Below, one piece after another: positions 28,673 through 35,720 of a DNA stretch of 64,000 bases. Positions within the stretch are counted from its first letter, which is position 1, and each line of letters starts with the position of its first letter. The notes beneath the pieces were generated by a model. It was not told the origin of the DNA, did no database searches, and saw only the letters and a program-made list of their open reading frames with translations. This DNA is from JAVVEG01 sp032251455. Lineage in GTDB: Bacteria > Pseudomonadota > Gammaproteobacteria > Pseudomonadales > Pseudohongiellaceae. The DNA lies in NCBI GenBank assembly GCA_032251455.1, contig JAVVEG010000005.1, positions 62,001-126,000 of the forward strand, in the 5' to 3' direction. The translations under genes and the position numbers were made by a program.

Positions 28673-29836
28673 ATGCAAAATCCTGGCAAGCACACCGCAC
28701 AGATCCGCTTCCTGAACGCAATTGCCGATATTGATCCACTGTGCTGGAATGTTTTGGCAAAGAAGGCCGGCCCCTTTCTGCAGCATGAGTTTCTCCTGGC
28801 GCTGGAAAGCAGTGGCAGTGTCTGCAGTCGAACAGGCTGGCAAGCACATCATCTTCTGCTTGAAAACGAGGAAGATGACTTGTTGGTCGCCATGCCGCTT
28901 TATCTGAAAAGCCATTCCTATGGTGAGTATGTCTTCGACTGGTCCTGGGCGGACGCCTATCGGACACACGGCCTGAATTATTATCCCAAACTGCTTACGG
29001 CAGTGCCGTTCACCCCCAGCACCGGGCCACGTCTCCTGTTTGCAGAAGGGGTTGACAGCGGAGAGATGACAGCGACGATTGTGCAGGCAATCAGCAAGCT
29101 GGCACTGGAACAAAAGATCAGTTCCTGGCATGTGCTTTTTCCCCCGACCGAGCTCAGCGAACAACTGCGGCAGGCAGGAATGCTGCAACGGCGGGCCACA
29201 CAGTTCCAATGGTTCAACCGGGGTTACGCAACATTCGAAGACTTCCTGGGACAACTCAATTCACGCAAGCGCAAGAATCTGAAAAAGGAACGCAAGGCAG
29301 TTGCCGAACAAGGCATCAGCTTCAGGCATCTCGCGGGCAATGAAATTACCGAAGAACTATGGGATCAGTTCTACCTCTTTTATCAAAGCACCTATCATGT
29401 GCGTGGGCAACAAGGCTATTTGAGCCGGGAGTTCTTCAGTAAGGTGGGGCGAAGCATGCAGGACAATCTGGTGCTGGTTATCGCCAGCAAGAATGAGACA
29501 TGCATTGCCGGCGCCTTGAGTTTCCGGGATGAAACGACATTGTATGGCCGCTACTGGGGCAGTCTGCAGGAATTTGATTTTCTGCATTTCGAAACCTGCT
29601 ACTACCAGGGTATCGATTACTGCATAGAACACAAACTGCAGCGCTTCGATTCCGGCGCGCAGGGGGAGCACAAGATACAGAGAGGGTTTGAACCGGTCAC
29701 GACCTGGTCCAACCACTGGATTGCCGACCCACGTTTCCGCGAGGCCATTGCCGATTTTTTGAGCCAGGAGGCGGGCTATGTCGAGTCTTATAAAAACAGC
29801 GCAGCGACATTGCTGCCGTTCAGGAAACCCGGTTGA
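28673..29836 (+). CDS. GNAT-superfamily acyltransferase of the FemAB-like/DUF482 (COG3146) family
   Basis: 387 residues. Family features: near the N-terminus NVLAKKAGPFLQHEFLLALESSGSVCSRTGWQAHHLLLE, then MPLYLKSHSYGEYVFDWSWADAYRTHGLNYYPKLLTAVPFTPSTGPRL, an almost invariant block in this family; the C-terminus has GRYWGSLQEFDFLHFETCYYQGIDYCIEHKLQRFDSGAQGEHKIQRGFEP. Members are predicted N-acyltransferases with a double GNAT fold. Substrate and role are unknown in most bacteria. Cytoplasmic (no signal peptide). Divergently transcribed from the HexR-like gene, convergent with the DUF938 gene. Confidence 0.8.
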   Translation: MQNPGKHTAQIRFLNAIADIDPLCWNVLAKKAGPFLQHEFLLALESSGSVCSRTGWQAHHLLLENEEDDLLVAMPLYLKSHSYGEYVFDWSWADAYRTHGLNYYPKLLTAVPFTPSTGPRLLFAEGVDSGEMTATIVQAISKLALEQKISSWHVLFPPTELSEQLRQAGMLQRRATQFQWFNRGYATFEDFLGQLNSRKRKNLKKERKAVAEQGISFRHLAGNEITEELWDQFYLFYQSTYHVRGQQGYLSREFFSKVGRSMQDNLVLVIASKNETCIAGALSFRDETTLYGRYWGSLQEFDFLHFETCYYQGIDYCIEHKLQRFDSGAQGEHKIQRGFEPVTTWSNHWIADPRFREAIADFLSQEAGYVESYKNSAATLLPFRKPG

Positions 29837-29850
29837 TCAGGCTTGCCAGT

Positions 29851-30477
29851 TCACGCTTGTTTCTGCCACACCAGGAGTTGATTGTTGGCGGGCATGGCAT
29901 TGTCCTCCAGCAGCTGCAGCCCTCCGGCTGAGGCCAGCGAACAGACCGTCTCGAAATCCCGGATACCACTGACAGGGTTCTGCTCTTTCAACCAGATATC
30001 AAAGCGGGCATTACTGGGTGTGGAAAAGTTACCCCCATATTTGAACGGCCCATACACAAAAAGTTTGCCGCCATTTTTGAGCACGCCGGGTAGGGCGGCA
30101 AAAAAGGCATGTACCGCTTCAATAGGCATGATGTGCAGGCTGTTGGCAGTAAAGACATAATCGAAGACCCCAACATTCCAGGTGGGTTGCAACACATCCA
30201 GGGTAATGGCAGGCGGCAGGTTTGACAGTCTGGCGGCATCCAGACGCAGGTTCAAGCGATCCTTGTTGGCCGGAATGTCCGAAGATTGCCAGTGCAGGAA
30301 AGGGAACTGGTCGGCAAAATAGGCTGCGTGCTGGCCGGTACCACCAGCAATTTCCAACAGGCGAAGGTCTTGTCTGGATGCGTCTGTGGAAGGGATAAGA
30401 TGTTTTTGCAGTACCTGCAGGATAGGGCCCTTGTTGTTTTCGCAGGATTGACTGAAAGGCAGCTCGGAATCATGCAT
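29851..30477 (-). CDS. DUF938 family SAM-dependent methyltransferase-like protein
   Basis: 208 residues from the ATG at 30477; an in-frame start at 30492 adds 5. SAM-binding motif LLEIAGGTGQHAAYFADQFP near residue 40, then WQSSDIPANK, VFDYVFTANSLHIMP and GGKLFVYGPFKYGGNFSTPSNARFDIWLK, all characteristic of DUF938 (a class I methyltransferase fold). Substrate unknown. The chosen ATG overlaps the stop of the response-regulator gene upstream by 8 bases, so it is probably translated by coupling as the last gene of a four-gene operon. Confidence 0.82.
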   Translation of the reverse strand: MHDSELPFSQSCENNKGPILQVLQKHLIPSTDASRQDLRLLEIAGGTGQHAAYFADQFPFLHWQSSDIPANKDRLNLRLDAARLSNLPPAITLDVLQPTWNVGVFDYVFTANSLHIMPIEAVHAFFAALPGVLKNGGKLFVYGPFKYGGNFSTPSNARFDIWLKEQNPVSGIRDFETVCSLASAGGLQLLEDNAMPANNQLLVWQKQA

Positions 30478-31315
30478 TGGGCGTCTCTCCACGGAATGCC
30501 GCCAGCTCTTGTTTCAGGCTTGCTGCGTCGGCCAGAAAACGAACCGTCAGGGCCAGAAACTCAGCATCGGGTTTTTTCTCCACCGCAGCAATGGCATGCA
30601 CATAGGCCTCCAGATGTACAAGCCGGGCAACATCATTGCCGGGAGATAATTCCAGCTGCACAGTCTGCAGAATTCCGGGACACGGATCACTGCGACGGGC
30701 AACCAGCACCATGTCATCAACGCCAAGTTGCTTGATCATGCATTTGAGTTGCCGGTCTTGCCATTTTATCAATCCGGTGCCCCGGGTCTTGGGAGCAGTT
30801 GCTGCATTGGCCGTGCCGGCATTCAGCAGGGTATTGGCCGAGCCCAGAATGGAGGGTTCAGCGTTGGGATTGAATATCTCCAGGGAACTGAATGCGCCGG
30901 TGCTGCGGCCCCCAACCGGGGCGACGGTATTGAGCTTGCCCGCCTTGTGCAAAGCCTTTTGCACTTTCTGCATCAACTCTTCACCCGAAAAAGGTTTGCC
31001 CAGATAATCACTGACGCCCGCCTCGACGGCACGCATAATGTTCGACTTGTCACCAAGACTGGTAATCATGATAAAAGGGGTTTGCGCATGTTTGTCATGG
31101 GCACGAACCCAGGTCAACAACTCCTCACCACTCATGCCAGGCATTTCCCAGTCACTGAGAATGAGATCGAAGGATGTTTTATTAAGAATGGACTGTGCTT
31201 TTTTCCCGTCAGAGGCTTCCAGAATTTCGCATTGTGGCAGGAACTTCTTCAGTGTGCGCTTGATCAGGTCGCGGATGAAAACGGCATCATCTGTCAGCAG
31301 AATTCTGATTTTCAT
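30470..31315 (-). CDS. Response regulator: CheY-like receiver plus an uncharacterised C-terminal domain
   Basis: 281 residues. The receiver domain (1-120) has all active residues: acidic pair Asp9-Asp10, phospho-acceptor Asp55 (LILSDWEMPGMSG), Thr85 (FIMITS) and Lys107 (YLGKPFS). After a low-complexity Ala/Thr/Ser linker (about 125-180) comes a domain of about 95 residues, IKWQDRQLKCMIKQLGVDDMVLVARR to the end, of unclear type; its short beta-rich start could be PilZ-like but lacks the RxxxR-D/NxSxxG motifs. It has no DNA-binding helix I recognise and no histidine kinase nearby, so the partner is unknown. The ATG overlaps the yaaA stop (ATGA). Confidence 0.82.
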   Translation of the reverse strand: MKIRILLTDDAVFIRDLIKRTLKKFLPQCEILEASDGKKAQSILNKTSFDLILSDWEMPGMSGEELLTWVRAHDKHAQTPFIMITSLGDKSNIMRAVEAGVSDYLGKPFSGEELMQKVQKALHKAGKLNTVAPVGGRSTGAFSSLEIFNPNAEPSILGSANTLLNAGTANAATAPKTRGTGLIKWQDRQLKCMIKQLGVDDMVLVARRSDPCPGILQTVQLELSPGNDVARLVHLEAYVHAIAAVEKKPDAEFLALTVRFLADAASLKQELAAFRGETPNA

Positions 31316-32100
31316 TGACTGGCCTTACGCAGAAAAACGGGAGAATGATCGGTGGAGTCGTTTGCACTGTAATGATAGCCGTCCAGATCAAAGCACAGCA
31401 AGTCGCTGATTTTTTCCAGCCGGTTCTTGATCAAATAGGCCGCCATCAAACCGCGCGCCTTCTTGGCGAAGAAGCTGATGACTTTGTACTGGCCATTCTT
31501 GAAATCCTTGAACACGGGGGTGATGACAGTGGCGTCCAGCTCATTTTCCTTGACGGACTTGAAGTACTCCTTTGAGGCCAGGTTGACCAGCAAGCCGGAT
31601 TTTTCCTGGGCCAGATCCTGATTGAGCTGCGCGGTAATGGTCTGTCCCCAGAACGCATAAAGTGACTGCTGTGAACCCTGCTTCAAGGCAGTGCCCATCT
31701 CCAGGCGATAGGCCTGAATCAGGTCGAGGGGTTTCAGGCAGCCGTACAGGCCGGACAGGATGCGCAGATGCTTTTGCGCGAAAGCCAGATCCCGACTGCT
31801 CAGACTACGGGCCTGCAGGCCGGTATACACATCGCCGGTAAATGCAAACAGGGCTGGCCGCGCATTGTCAGTATCAAACGGGGTATGCCAGTTGGCAAAA
31901 CGCTGCACATTCAGTTCGGCCAGGGCCGGGCTGATGTTCATCAGTTCGGATAAATCTTCCGGGCTTTTCTGGCGCATGGTCGTGACCAGTGTACTCGCCT
32001 GTTCGAGCAAAACGGGCTGGGTAAACCGGTCTGGCCGAACGTGCCGGTCCAGCGGGGTCTCGAAGTCCAGTGATTTGGCAGGTGAAAGTACAATGATCAT
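31312..32100 (-). CDS. yaaA: Peroxide stress protein YaaA (DUF328)
   Basis: 262 residues (E. coli YaaA is 258). Starts MIIVLSPAKSLDFETP, the family signature, and contains RLEMGTALKQGSQQSLYAFWG and LVNLASKEYFKSV. In E. coli it lowers free iron and limits DNA damage under H2O2, regulated by OxyR; I see no OxyR site here. Second gene of the DUF4265-yaaA-response regulator-DUF938 operon; its stop overlaps the next gene's start. Confidence 0.92.
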   Translation of the reverse strand: MIIVLSPAKSLDFETPLDRHVRPDRFTQPVLLEQASTLVTTMRQKSPEDLSELMNISPALAELNVQRFANWHTPFDTDNARPALFAFTGDVYTGLQARSLSSRDLAFAQKHLRILSGLYGCLKPLDLIQAYRLEMGTALKQGSQQSLYAFWGQTITAQLNQDLAQEKSGLLVNLASKEYFKSVKENELDATVITPVFKDFKNGQYKVISFFAKKARGLMAAYLIKNRLEKISDLLCFDLDGYHYSANDSTDHSPVFLRKASQ

Positions 32101-32112
32101 GGGATTTCCTAA

Positions 32113-32601
32113 TCAAATGCTGCGGGCGAAGTCTTGCCACCAGTTCAGCGGAGTAACGCCATCCGCAGGATCATAGACATTGCCGTAATACCATACGGCG
32201 TTGGTGAACTGGCCGATGAGGCGGTCCATCAGGGCCTCGATCTGGCTGAAGCCGATGGACACATGAATGCTGTATACCAGGATGCCGGGGCTTTGCTGGT
32301 CCAGCGTGCCATCGAGCATTTCCATCTCGGCGGTCAGCACCTGCTCCAGTTCATCCAGTTTTTCCTTGCGCAGGACGCGGACACACAGATTGCCGCTGTG
32401 GCGAATCAGTTCGAAACCATTGAGCGTATCGGTCGGGTAGCGGATGCGGTCGCCGCTGGCCAGACCGCGGACAAAGGCAGGTGATTTCAACAGGCGGAAT
32501 TCGCCACGGACTTCAGCTACCGGCTGGACACAGATCTGCTCAAAAACGGTGTCGCCTTCGGCATTGTAACCGGCAACAACGGGAATGAGAGTGGATTCCA
32601 T
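32113..32601 (-). CDS. DUF4265-like protein of unknown function
   Basis: 162 residues from the ATG at 32601, chosen because AGGA lies 7 bases upstream and the protein begins MESTLIPVVAGYNAEGDTVFEQICVQPV; the frame stays open to 32886 but that part is not protein-like. Features: ESLWAK-like core GDRIRYPTDTLNGFELIRHSGNLCVRVL, a helical segment, then YSIHVSIGFSQIEALMDRLIGQFTNAVWYYGNVYDPADG. This resembles DUF4265, a small cytoplasmic family without known role. First gene of the operon that continues with yaaA 12 bases later. Confidence 0.68.
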   Translation of the reverse strand: MESTLIPVVAGYNAEGDTVFEQICVQPVAEVRGEFRLLKSPAFVRGLASGDRIRYPTDTLNGFELIRHSGNLCVRVLRKEKLDELEQVLTAEMEMLDGTLDQQSPGILVYSIHVSIGFSQIEALMDRLIGQFTNAVWYYGNVYDPADGVTPLNWWQDFARSI

Positions 32602-32862
32602 TGCGACTTCCTGCTGAGGATTCCGGTTTTTATCCTGCTCTTGGGGCATAGGGGTGAACGGTCTCTTGCTTGCTATTTGGCCGGATTTGGGCAAAGGTTG
32701 TGCCGACTGCTCAGCGCGTATCCGGTACTGATAAACGGTGAGTGGAAGTATAAAGGCAATGCCGGGTTCTTGCCATGTGCAATGGGCTGCTGTCTGGGTG
32801 TGACGTGACCGCGCAAGCCAATAACACAACGCAATGTCGCAAAGCAATAAGAGGGAGTAATA

Positions 32863-33231
32863 ATGCTGCTGGACAGGCTGCAACAACTGGCCGTGAAGTA
32901 TGTGTTTCTGCGCCGGCCAGTGCAGTGGTCACTGCTCCCTGTGCTGATGCTGCTGGCGTGGTTGTTCCTCAGTGATTCGCAGCAGGCGGCTGATAGTTAT
33001 CAGATACCGGTCATCCTGCTGCTGCTGTGGCTGTTGACCCTGTATGCCTTTTTCAGTTTCTTTGTGCAGGTTCCGCTTCGGCCGGATGCCGGTATGCCGT
33101 GGCGACAGCGCTGGGGACAGCGGCTCAGGCGTGCCGCTTATGGTGTGCTGGCCTTGCTGATGAGTGCGCTCAGCCTGGCCCTGCTGGTCATCAGCGCACA
33201 GCTTGTATCCGCCTGGATCAGAATGTATTGA
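32863..33231 (+). CDS. Small integral membrane protein, unknown function
   Basis: 122 residues with three predicted membrane helices: about 22-37 (WSLLPVLMLLAWLFLS), 46-70 (QIPVILLLLWLLTLYAFFSFFVQV) and 92-116 (GVLALLMSALSLALLVISAQL), and a basic loop (RQRWGQRLRR) between the second and third. Preceded by GAGGGAG, a good ribosome site. Family not recognised. The 3' end of this gene, from codons SAQLVSAWIRMY through the stop, is duplicated at 34473, on the far side of the next gene. Confidence 0.72.
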   Translation: MLLDRLQQLAVKYVFLRRPVQWSLLPVLMLLAWLFLSDSQQAADSYQIPVILLLLWLLTLYAFFSFFVQVPLRPDAGMPWRQRWGQRLRRAAYGVLALLMSALSLALLVISAQLVSAWIRMY

Positions 33232-33240
33232 GGTCAGCCC
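33191..33240 (+). repeat. Left 50-bp direct repeat (3' end of the membrane-protein gene)
   Basis: Matches 34473-34522 at 49 of 50 positions. The single difference is at 33230 (G here, T there), which turns the TGA stop into TTA in the right copy. It lies immediately before the ATPase islet. Confidence 0.92.
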
Positions 33241-33255
33241 CACACAACATCATAC

Positions 33256-33285
33256 TTTACATATAGCCGTCTAAATGATTAGTAT
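33256..33285 (+). promoter_or_regulatory. Promoter of the islet ATPase gene, possibly giving a leaderless mRNA
   Basis: TTTACA (33256-33261), 18-bp spacer, TAGTAT (33280-33285). The ATG at 33292 is only 7 bases past the -10, so the transcript would start at or next to the initiation codon. No Shine-Dalgarno sequence precedes the ATG, consistent with a leaderless message. Confidence 0.4.
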
Positions 33286-33291
33286 ACCTGC

Positions 33292-34425
33292 ATGATTAAT
33301 CGCCCACTTTGGTTAAAGAGACTCCAGCAAGCCTGGTCCAGGCGTTCGGTGGTCTGGCTGTCCGGTGTGCGCCGGGCGGGCAAGACAACCCTGGCGCACA
33401 TGCTGGGTGATGCTGTTTACATGAACTGCGATCTGCCTTCCGCTGTGCGGGCGCTGGAAGATCCCGAGCTGTTTCTCGATGCACAGGAAGCAGGCAGTAC
33501 ACTGATTCTCGACGAAGTGCATCACCTGGAAGACCCCAGCCGTCTGTTGAAGATTGCCGCCGACGCCTATCCCCACCTGAAGGTGCTGGCCACAGGGTCC
33601 TCCACGCTGGCGGCCACCCACAAGTTCCGTGATTCCCTTACCGGACGCAAACAGGCCATTCACCTGTGCCCGGTGCTGTGGGAGGAGTGCGCCGAGCCTT
33701 TCGGGGTGACTGATCTGGATAGGCGCCTGCTGCACGGTGGCCTGCCCGAACCCCTGCTGGCAGAGAAAAAAGACCCGGCATTTTTCAATGAATGGATCGA
33801 CAGCTTCTATGCCCGCGACATTCTGGAGCTGTTCGGCATCCGCAACCGCCAGGGCTTTCTCAGCCTGTTTCGCCTGCTGCTGCGCCAGAGTGGAGGACTG
33901 GTGGATTACAGCCAGCTGGCCAAGCTGAGTGAACTGAGCCGCGTCACGGTCAAGGCTCATATCGAGGCCATGCAGGTTGCCCATGCCGTGACCCTGCTGC
34001 GTCCCTTCCACGGTGGTGGCAAACGGGAAATTGTCAGCCGGCCCAAGTGTTATGCCTTCGACACCGGTTTCGTTACCTTCGAGAAAGGCTGGGATACTAT
34101 CCGGGATGATGATCGTGGTCTGTTGTGGGAGCATCTGGTGCTGGATGCCCTGCGTTTTCGCTATAGCGACGAGGATATTTTCTACTGGCAGGACAAGTCG
34201 CAGCGCGAGGTGGATTTCGTGATACGACGCGGGCGGAACACCGCCGATGCTCTGGAATGCAAGATCAACCCCGACAAACTGGAGACAAAGTCCTTCACGG
34301 CTTTCCGGGAGTTGTATCCAACCGGTAACAACTACCTGATCAGTCCCGGTGTCAAAAAACCCTATAAGATCAGACGAGCAGACCTGGTGTTCACGGTGTG
34401 TTCGACACAGGATTTACCCGTATGA
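33292..34425 (+). CDS. AAA_14/DUF4143 ATPase with C-terminal PD-(D/E)XK-like domain
   Basis: 377 residues. Walker A GVRRAGKTTL (25-34), Walker B LILDEVHH (71-78) and the sensor-like ATGSSTL (100-106) make an AAA ATPase. A winged-helix-like middle (VDYSQLAKLSELSRVTVKAHIEAM, about 204-228) follows. The C-terminal DUF4143 region has E280, D308 (REVDFVI) and E322-x-K324 (ALECK) in the spacing of a PD-(D/E)XK nuclease fold. Such proteins are scattered solo genes in bacteria and archaea with no settled function; roles in DNA processing, defence or selfish maintenance have been suggested. It lies between 50-bp direct repeats and has no operon partner. Confidence 0.85.
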   Translation: MINRPLWLKRLQQAWSRRSVVWLSGVRRAGKTTLAHMLGDAVYMNCDLPSAVRALEDPELFLDAQEAGSTLILDEVHHLEDPSRLLKIAADAYPHLKVLATGSSTLAATHKFRDSLTGRKQAIHLCPVLWEECAEPFGVTDLDRRLLHGGLPEPLLAEKKDPAFFNEWIDSFYARDILELFGIRNRQGFLSLFRLLLRQSGGLVDYSQLAKLSELSRVTVKAHIEAMQVAHAVTLLRPFHGGGKREIVSRPKCYAFDTGFVTFEKGWDTIRDDDRGLLWEHLVLDALRFRYSDEDIFYWQDKSQREVDFVIRRGRNTADALECKINPDKLETKSFTAFRELYPTGNNYLISPGVKKPYKIRRADLVFTVCSTQDLPV

Positions 34426-34472
34426 TGCCGGCACAAATCAACACCTGAGTAACATCGGTTAACTCCGCAGCT

Positions 34473-34522
34473 TCAGCGCACAGCTTGTATCCGCCTGGAT
34501 CAGAATGTATTTAGGTCAGCCC
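34473..34522 (+). repeat. Right 50-bp direct repeat
   Basis: Copy of 33191-33240 (49/50). It carries the last codons of the membrane protein but with the stop TGA changed to TTA, and is followed 14 bases later by the end of the convergent secreted-protein gene. Bases 34426-34472, between the ATPase stop and this repeat, hold no recognisable feature. Confidence 0.92.
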
Positions 34523-34536
34523 GGCACGACACCCGG

Positions 34537-35538
34537 TTATCTATCCGCCTGCTGCGCGTCCTCCAGCCTGGCTGCGGCAAGAATGCCGGGCAGGGAATAA
34601 TTGCCTTCGTGGCAGGCGTATTCGTACATGCGATCCTCCACCCTGCGCATCGGCAGCTCACCCTGCCAGACCTGGGTGTAGGTTTTGGGGTCGTCAACCG
34701 CAAAGCTGTACAGTATCTGATCCTCAGCCACACGAGTGAAGCGTTCGGTTACGGTGGTATCTGGTGAGAGATAGAGGCGATGCCGCAGCGAGAAGCGATA
34801 GCTTTGCTGGGGATGGAAGTTGGTGGTCTCCACCACCAGGGTATCGCCTTCGTACCAACCTATGGAGTCGCCCATCCAGGGTTGGAAGGTATCTGGCAGA
34901 TGGGTATCACGCAGGCGGATGATGCGGGCATCGTGATTCATTTCCGCCAGGATCATGACGTAATCCGCGGTCTGTACGATCTGGCTGTGGTTGTTGTACA
35001 GCACCGGCAACATCGGTGGTCCGCCCGAAGAGCCAAAACCAACCATGCAGCGTTCACCCAGCGTGCGCATCTCCGGGCCATCCAGTGCAGGCCGCTCGCC
35101 CCACCAGCGCAGCGCTTGAAGGCCATCTTCACTCCAGGGCAGACGTCCATTTTCCGGCATGACGATAATGGAGCTGCGGGCCTGGCCATCGATACGAGCC
35201 AGCTGGCTGCCGGGGTCCATCCAGAAGCGGTTATAGCCACCAACACCAGCGCCAGCTTCCGGCGCAGGACGGTCGGGATCGATAGCCTGGTCGGCCTCGG
35301 CATTGGCTGCTGCCACGGTCTGTTCAAAAAGGGCGGTTTGTTCTGGCGGAACGATCAAGCCGCCAAATTGCTGTCCGCGTTCCAGGTTGGTGAGTGTGGC
35401 GATGGTCCAGACACCCTGAAGATCGGGGTGGTCGTGCTCAGTGCGTGGCGGCTTGTAGGTGGCACTGTCCTGCGCGACGGCGAGCGCGCTCAGCGTGATG
35501 GTCAGGATAAGCAGTAGAAAGTTTCTGGCAGCCTGCAT
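34537..35538 (-). CDS. Secreted protein of unknown function (PDLQGVW-type)
   Basis: 333 residues from the ATG at 35538, which has GAGGGGG just upstream; an in-frame alternative at 35553 adds 5. Signal peptide MQAARNFLLLILTITLSALAVA. The mature protein begins with PRTEHDHPDLQGVWTIATLTNLER and has GYNRFWMDPGSQLARIDGQARSSIIVMPENGRLPW, GERCMVGFGSSGGPPMLPVLYNN and GDSIGWYEGDTLVVETTNFHPQQ. This is a recognisable but uncharacterised secreted family seen in marine gammaproteobacteria and Acidobacteria, probably a beta-rich fold. The C-terminus has one Cys (YACHEGNYSLPGIL). No enzyme motif can be assigned. Convergent with the ATPase islet. Confidence 0.75.
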   Translation of the reverse strand: MQAARNFLLLILTITLSALAVAQDSATYKPPRTEHDHPDLQGVWTIATLTNLERGQQFGGLIVPPEQTALFEQTVAAANAEADQAIDPDRPAPEAGAGVGGYNRFWMDPGSQLARIDGQARSSIIVMPENGRLPWSEDGLQALRWWGERPALDGPEMRTLGERCMVGFGSSGGPPMLPVLYNNHSQIVQTADYVMILAEMNHDARIIRLRDTHLPDTFQPWMGDSIGWYEGDTLVVETTNFHPQQSYRFSLRHRLYLSPDTTVTERFTRVAEDQILYSFAVDDPKTYTQVWQGELPMRRVEDRMYEYACHEGNYSLPGILAAARLEDAQQADR

Positions 35539-35720
35539 GGTACACCCCCTCATTCTCTCGACGGCATGGTCGGTGACATGATCAACGGCATGCTCGATAG
35601 CATAGTTGCCAACATACTATCATCTGTACAGGCAGACAGAAAAGCACAGGACAGCGCTGGTACCACGGCAGAGCTGTTTGCTATGCTTGGCGGTCAGTAT
35701 AAACACCGGGGACCTCTGGC

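Larger units (their letters stand above)
33241..34472 (+). mobile_element. Putative single-gene islet bounded by 50-bp direct repeats
   Basis: 1232 bases carrying one complete gene with its own promoter, lying exactly between two near-identical 50-bp direct repeats. The layout (duplication of a gene's 3' end on both sides of a cargo gene) is that of a site-specific or duplicative insertion. No integrase, transposase or terminal inverted repeats are visible, so the mobilising machinery, if any, acts in trans or is lost. Mobility is inferred from repeat structure only. Confidence 0.45.

Noticed and set aside
33292..34425. Calling the DUF4143 ATPase a toxin or a defence gene
   Set aside because: No antitoxin or defence partner is adjacent; the sequence supports only an ATPase with a nuclease-like tail in a repeat-bounded islet.
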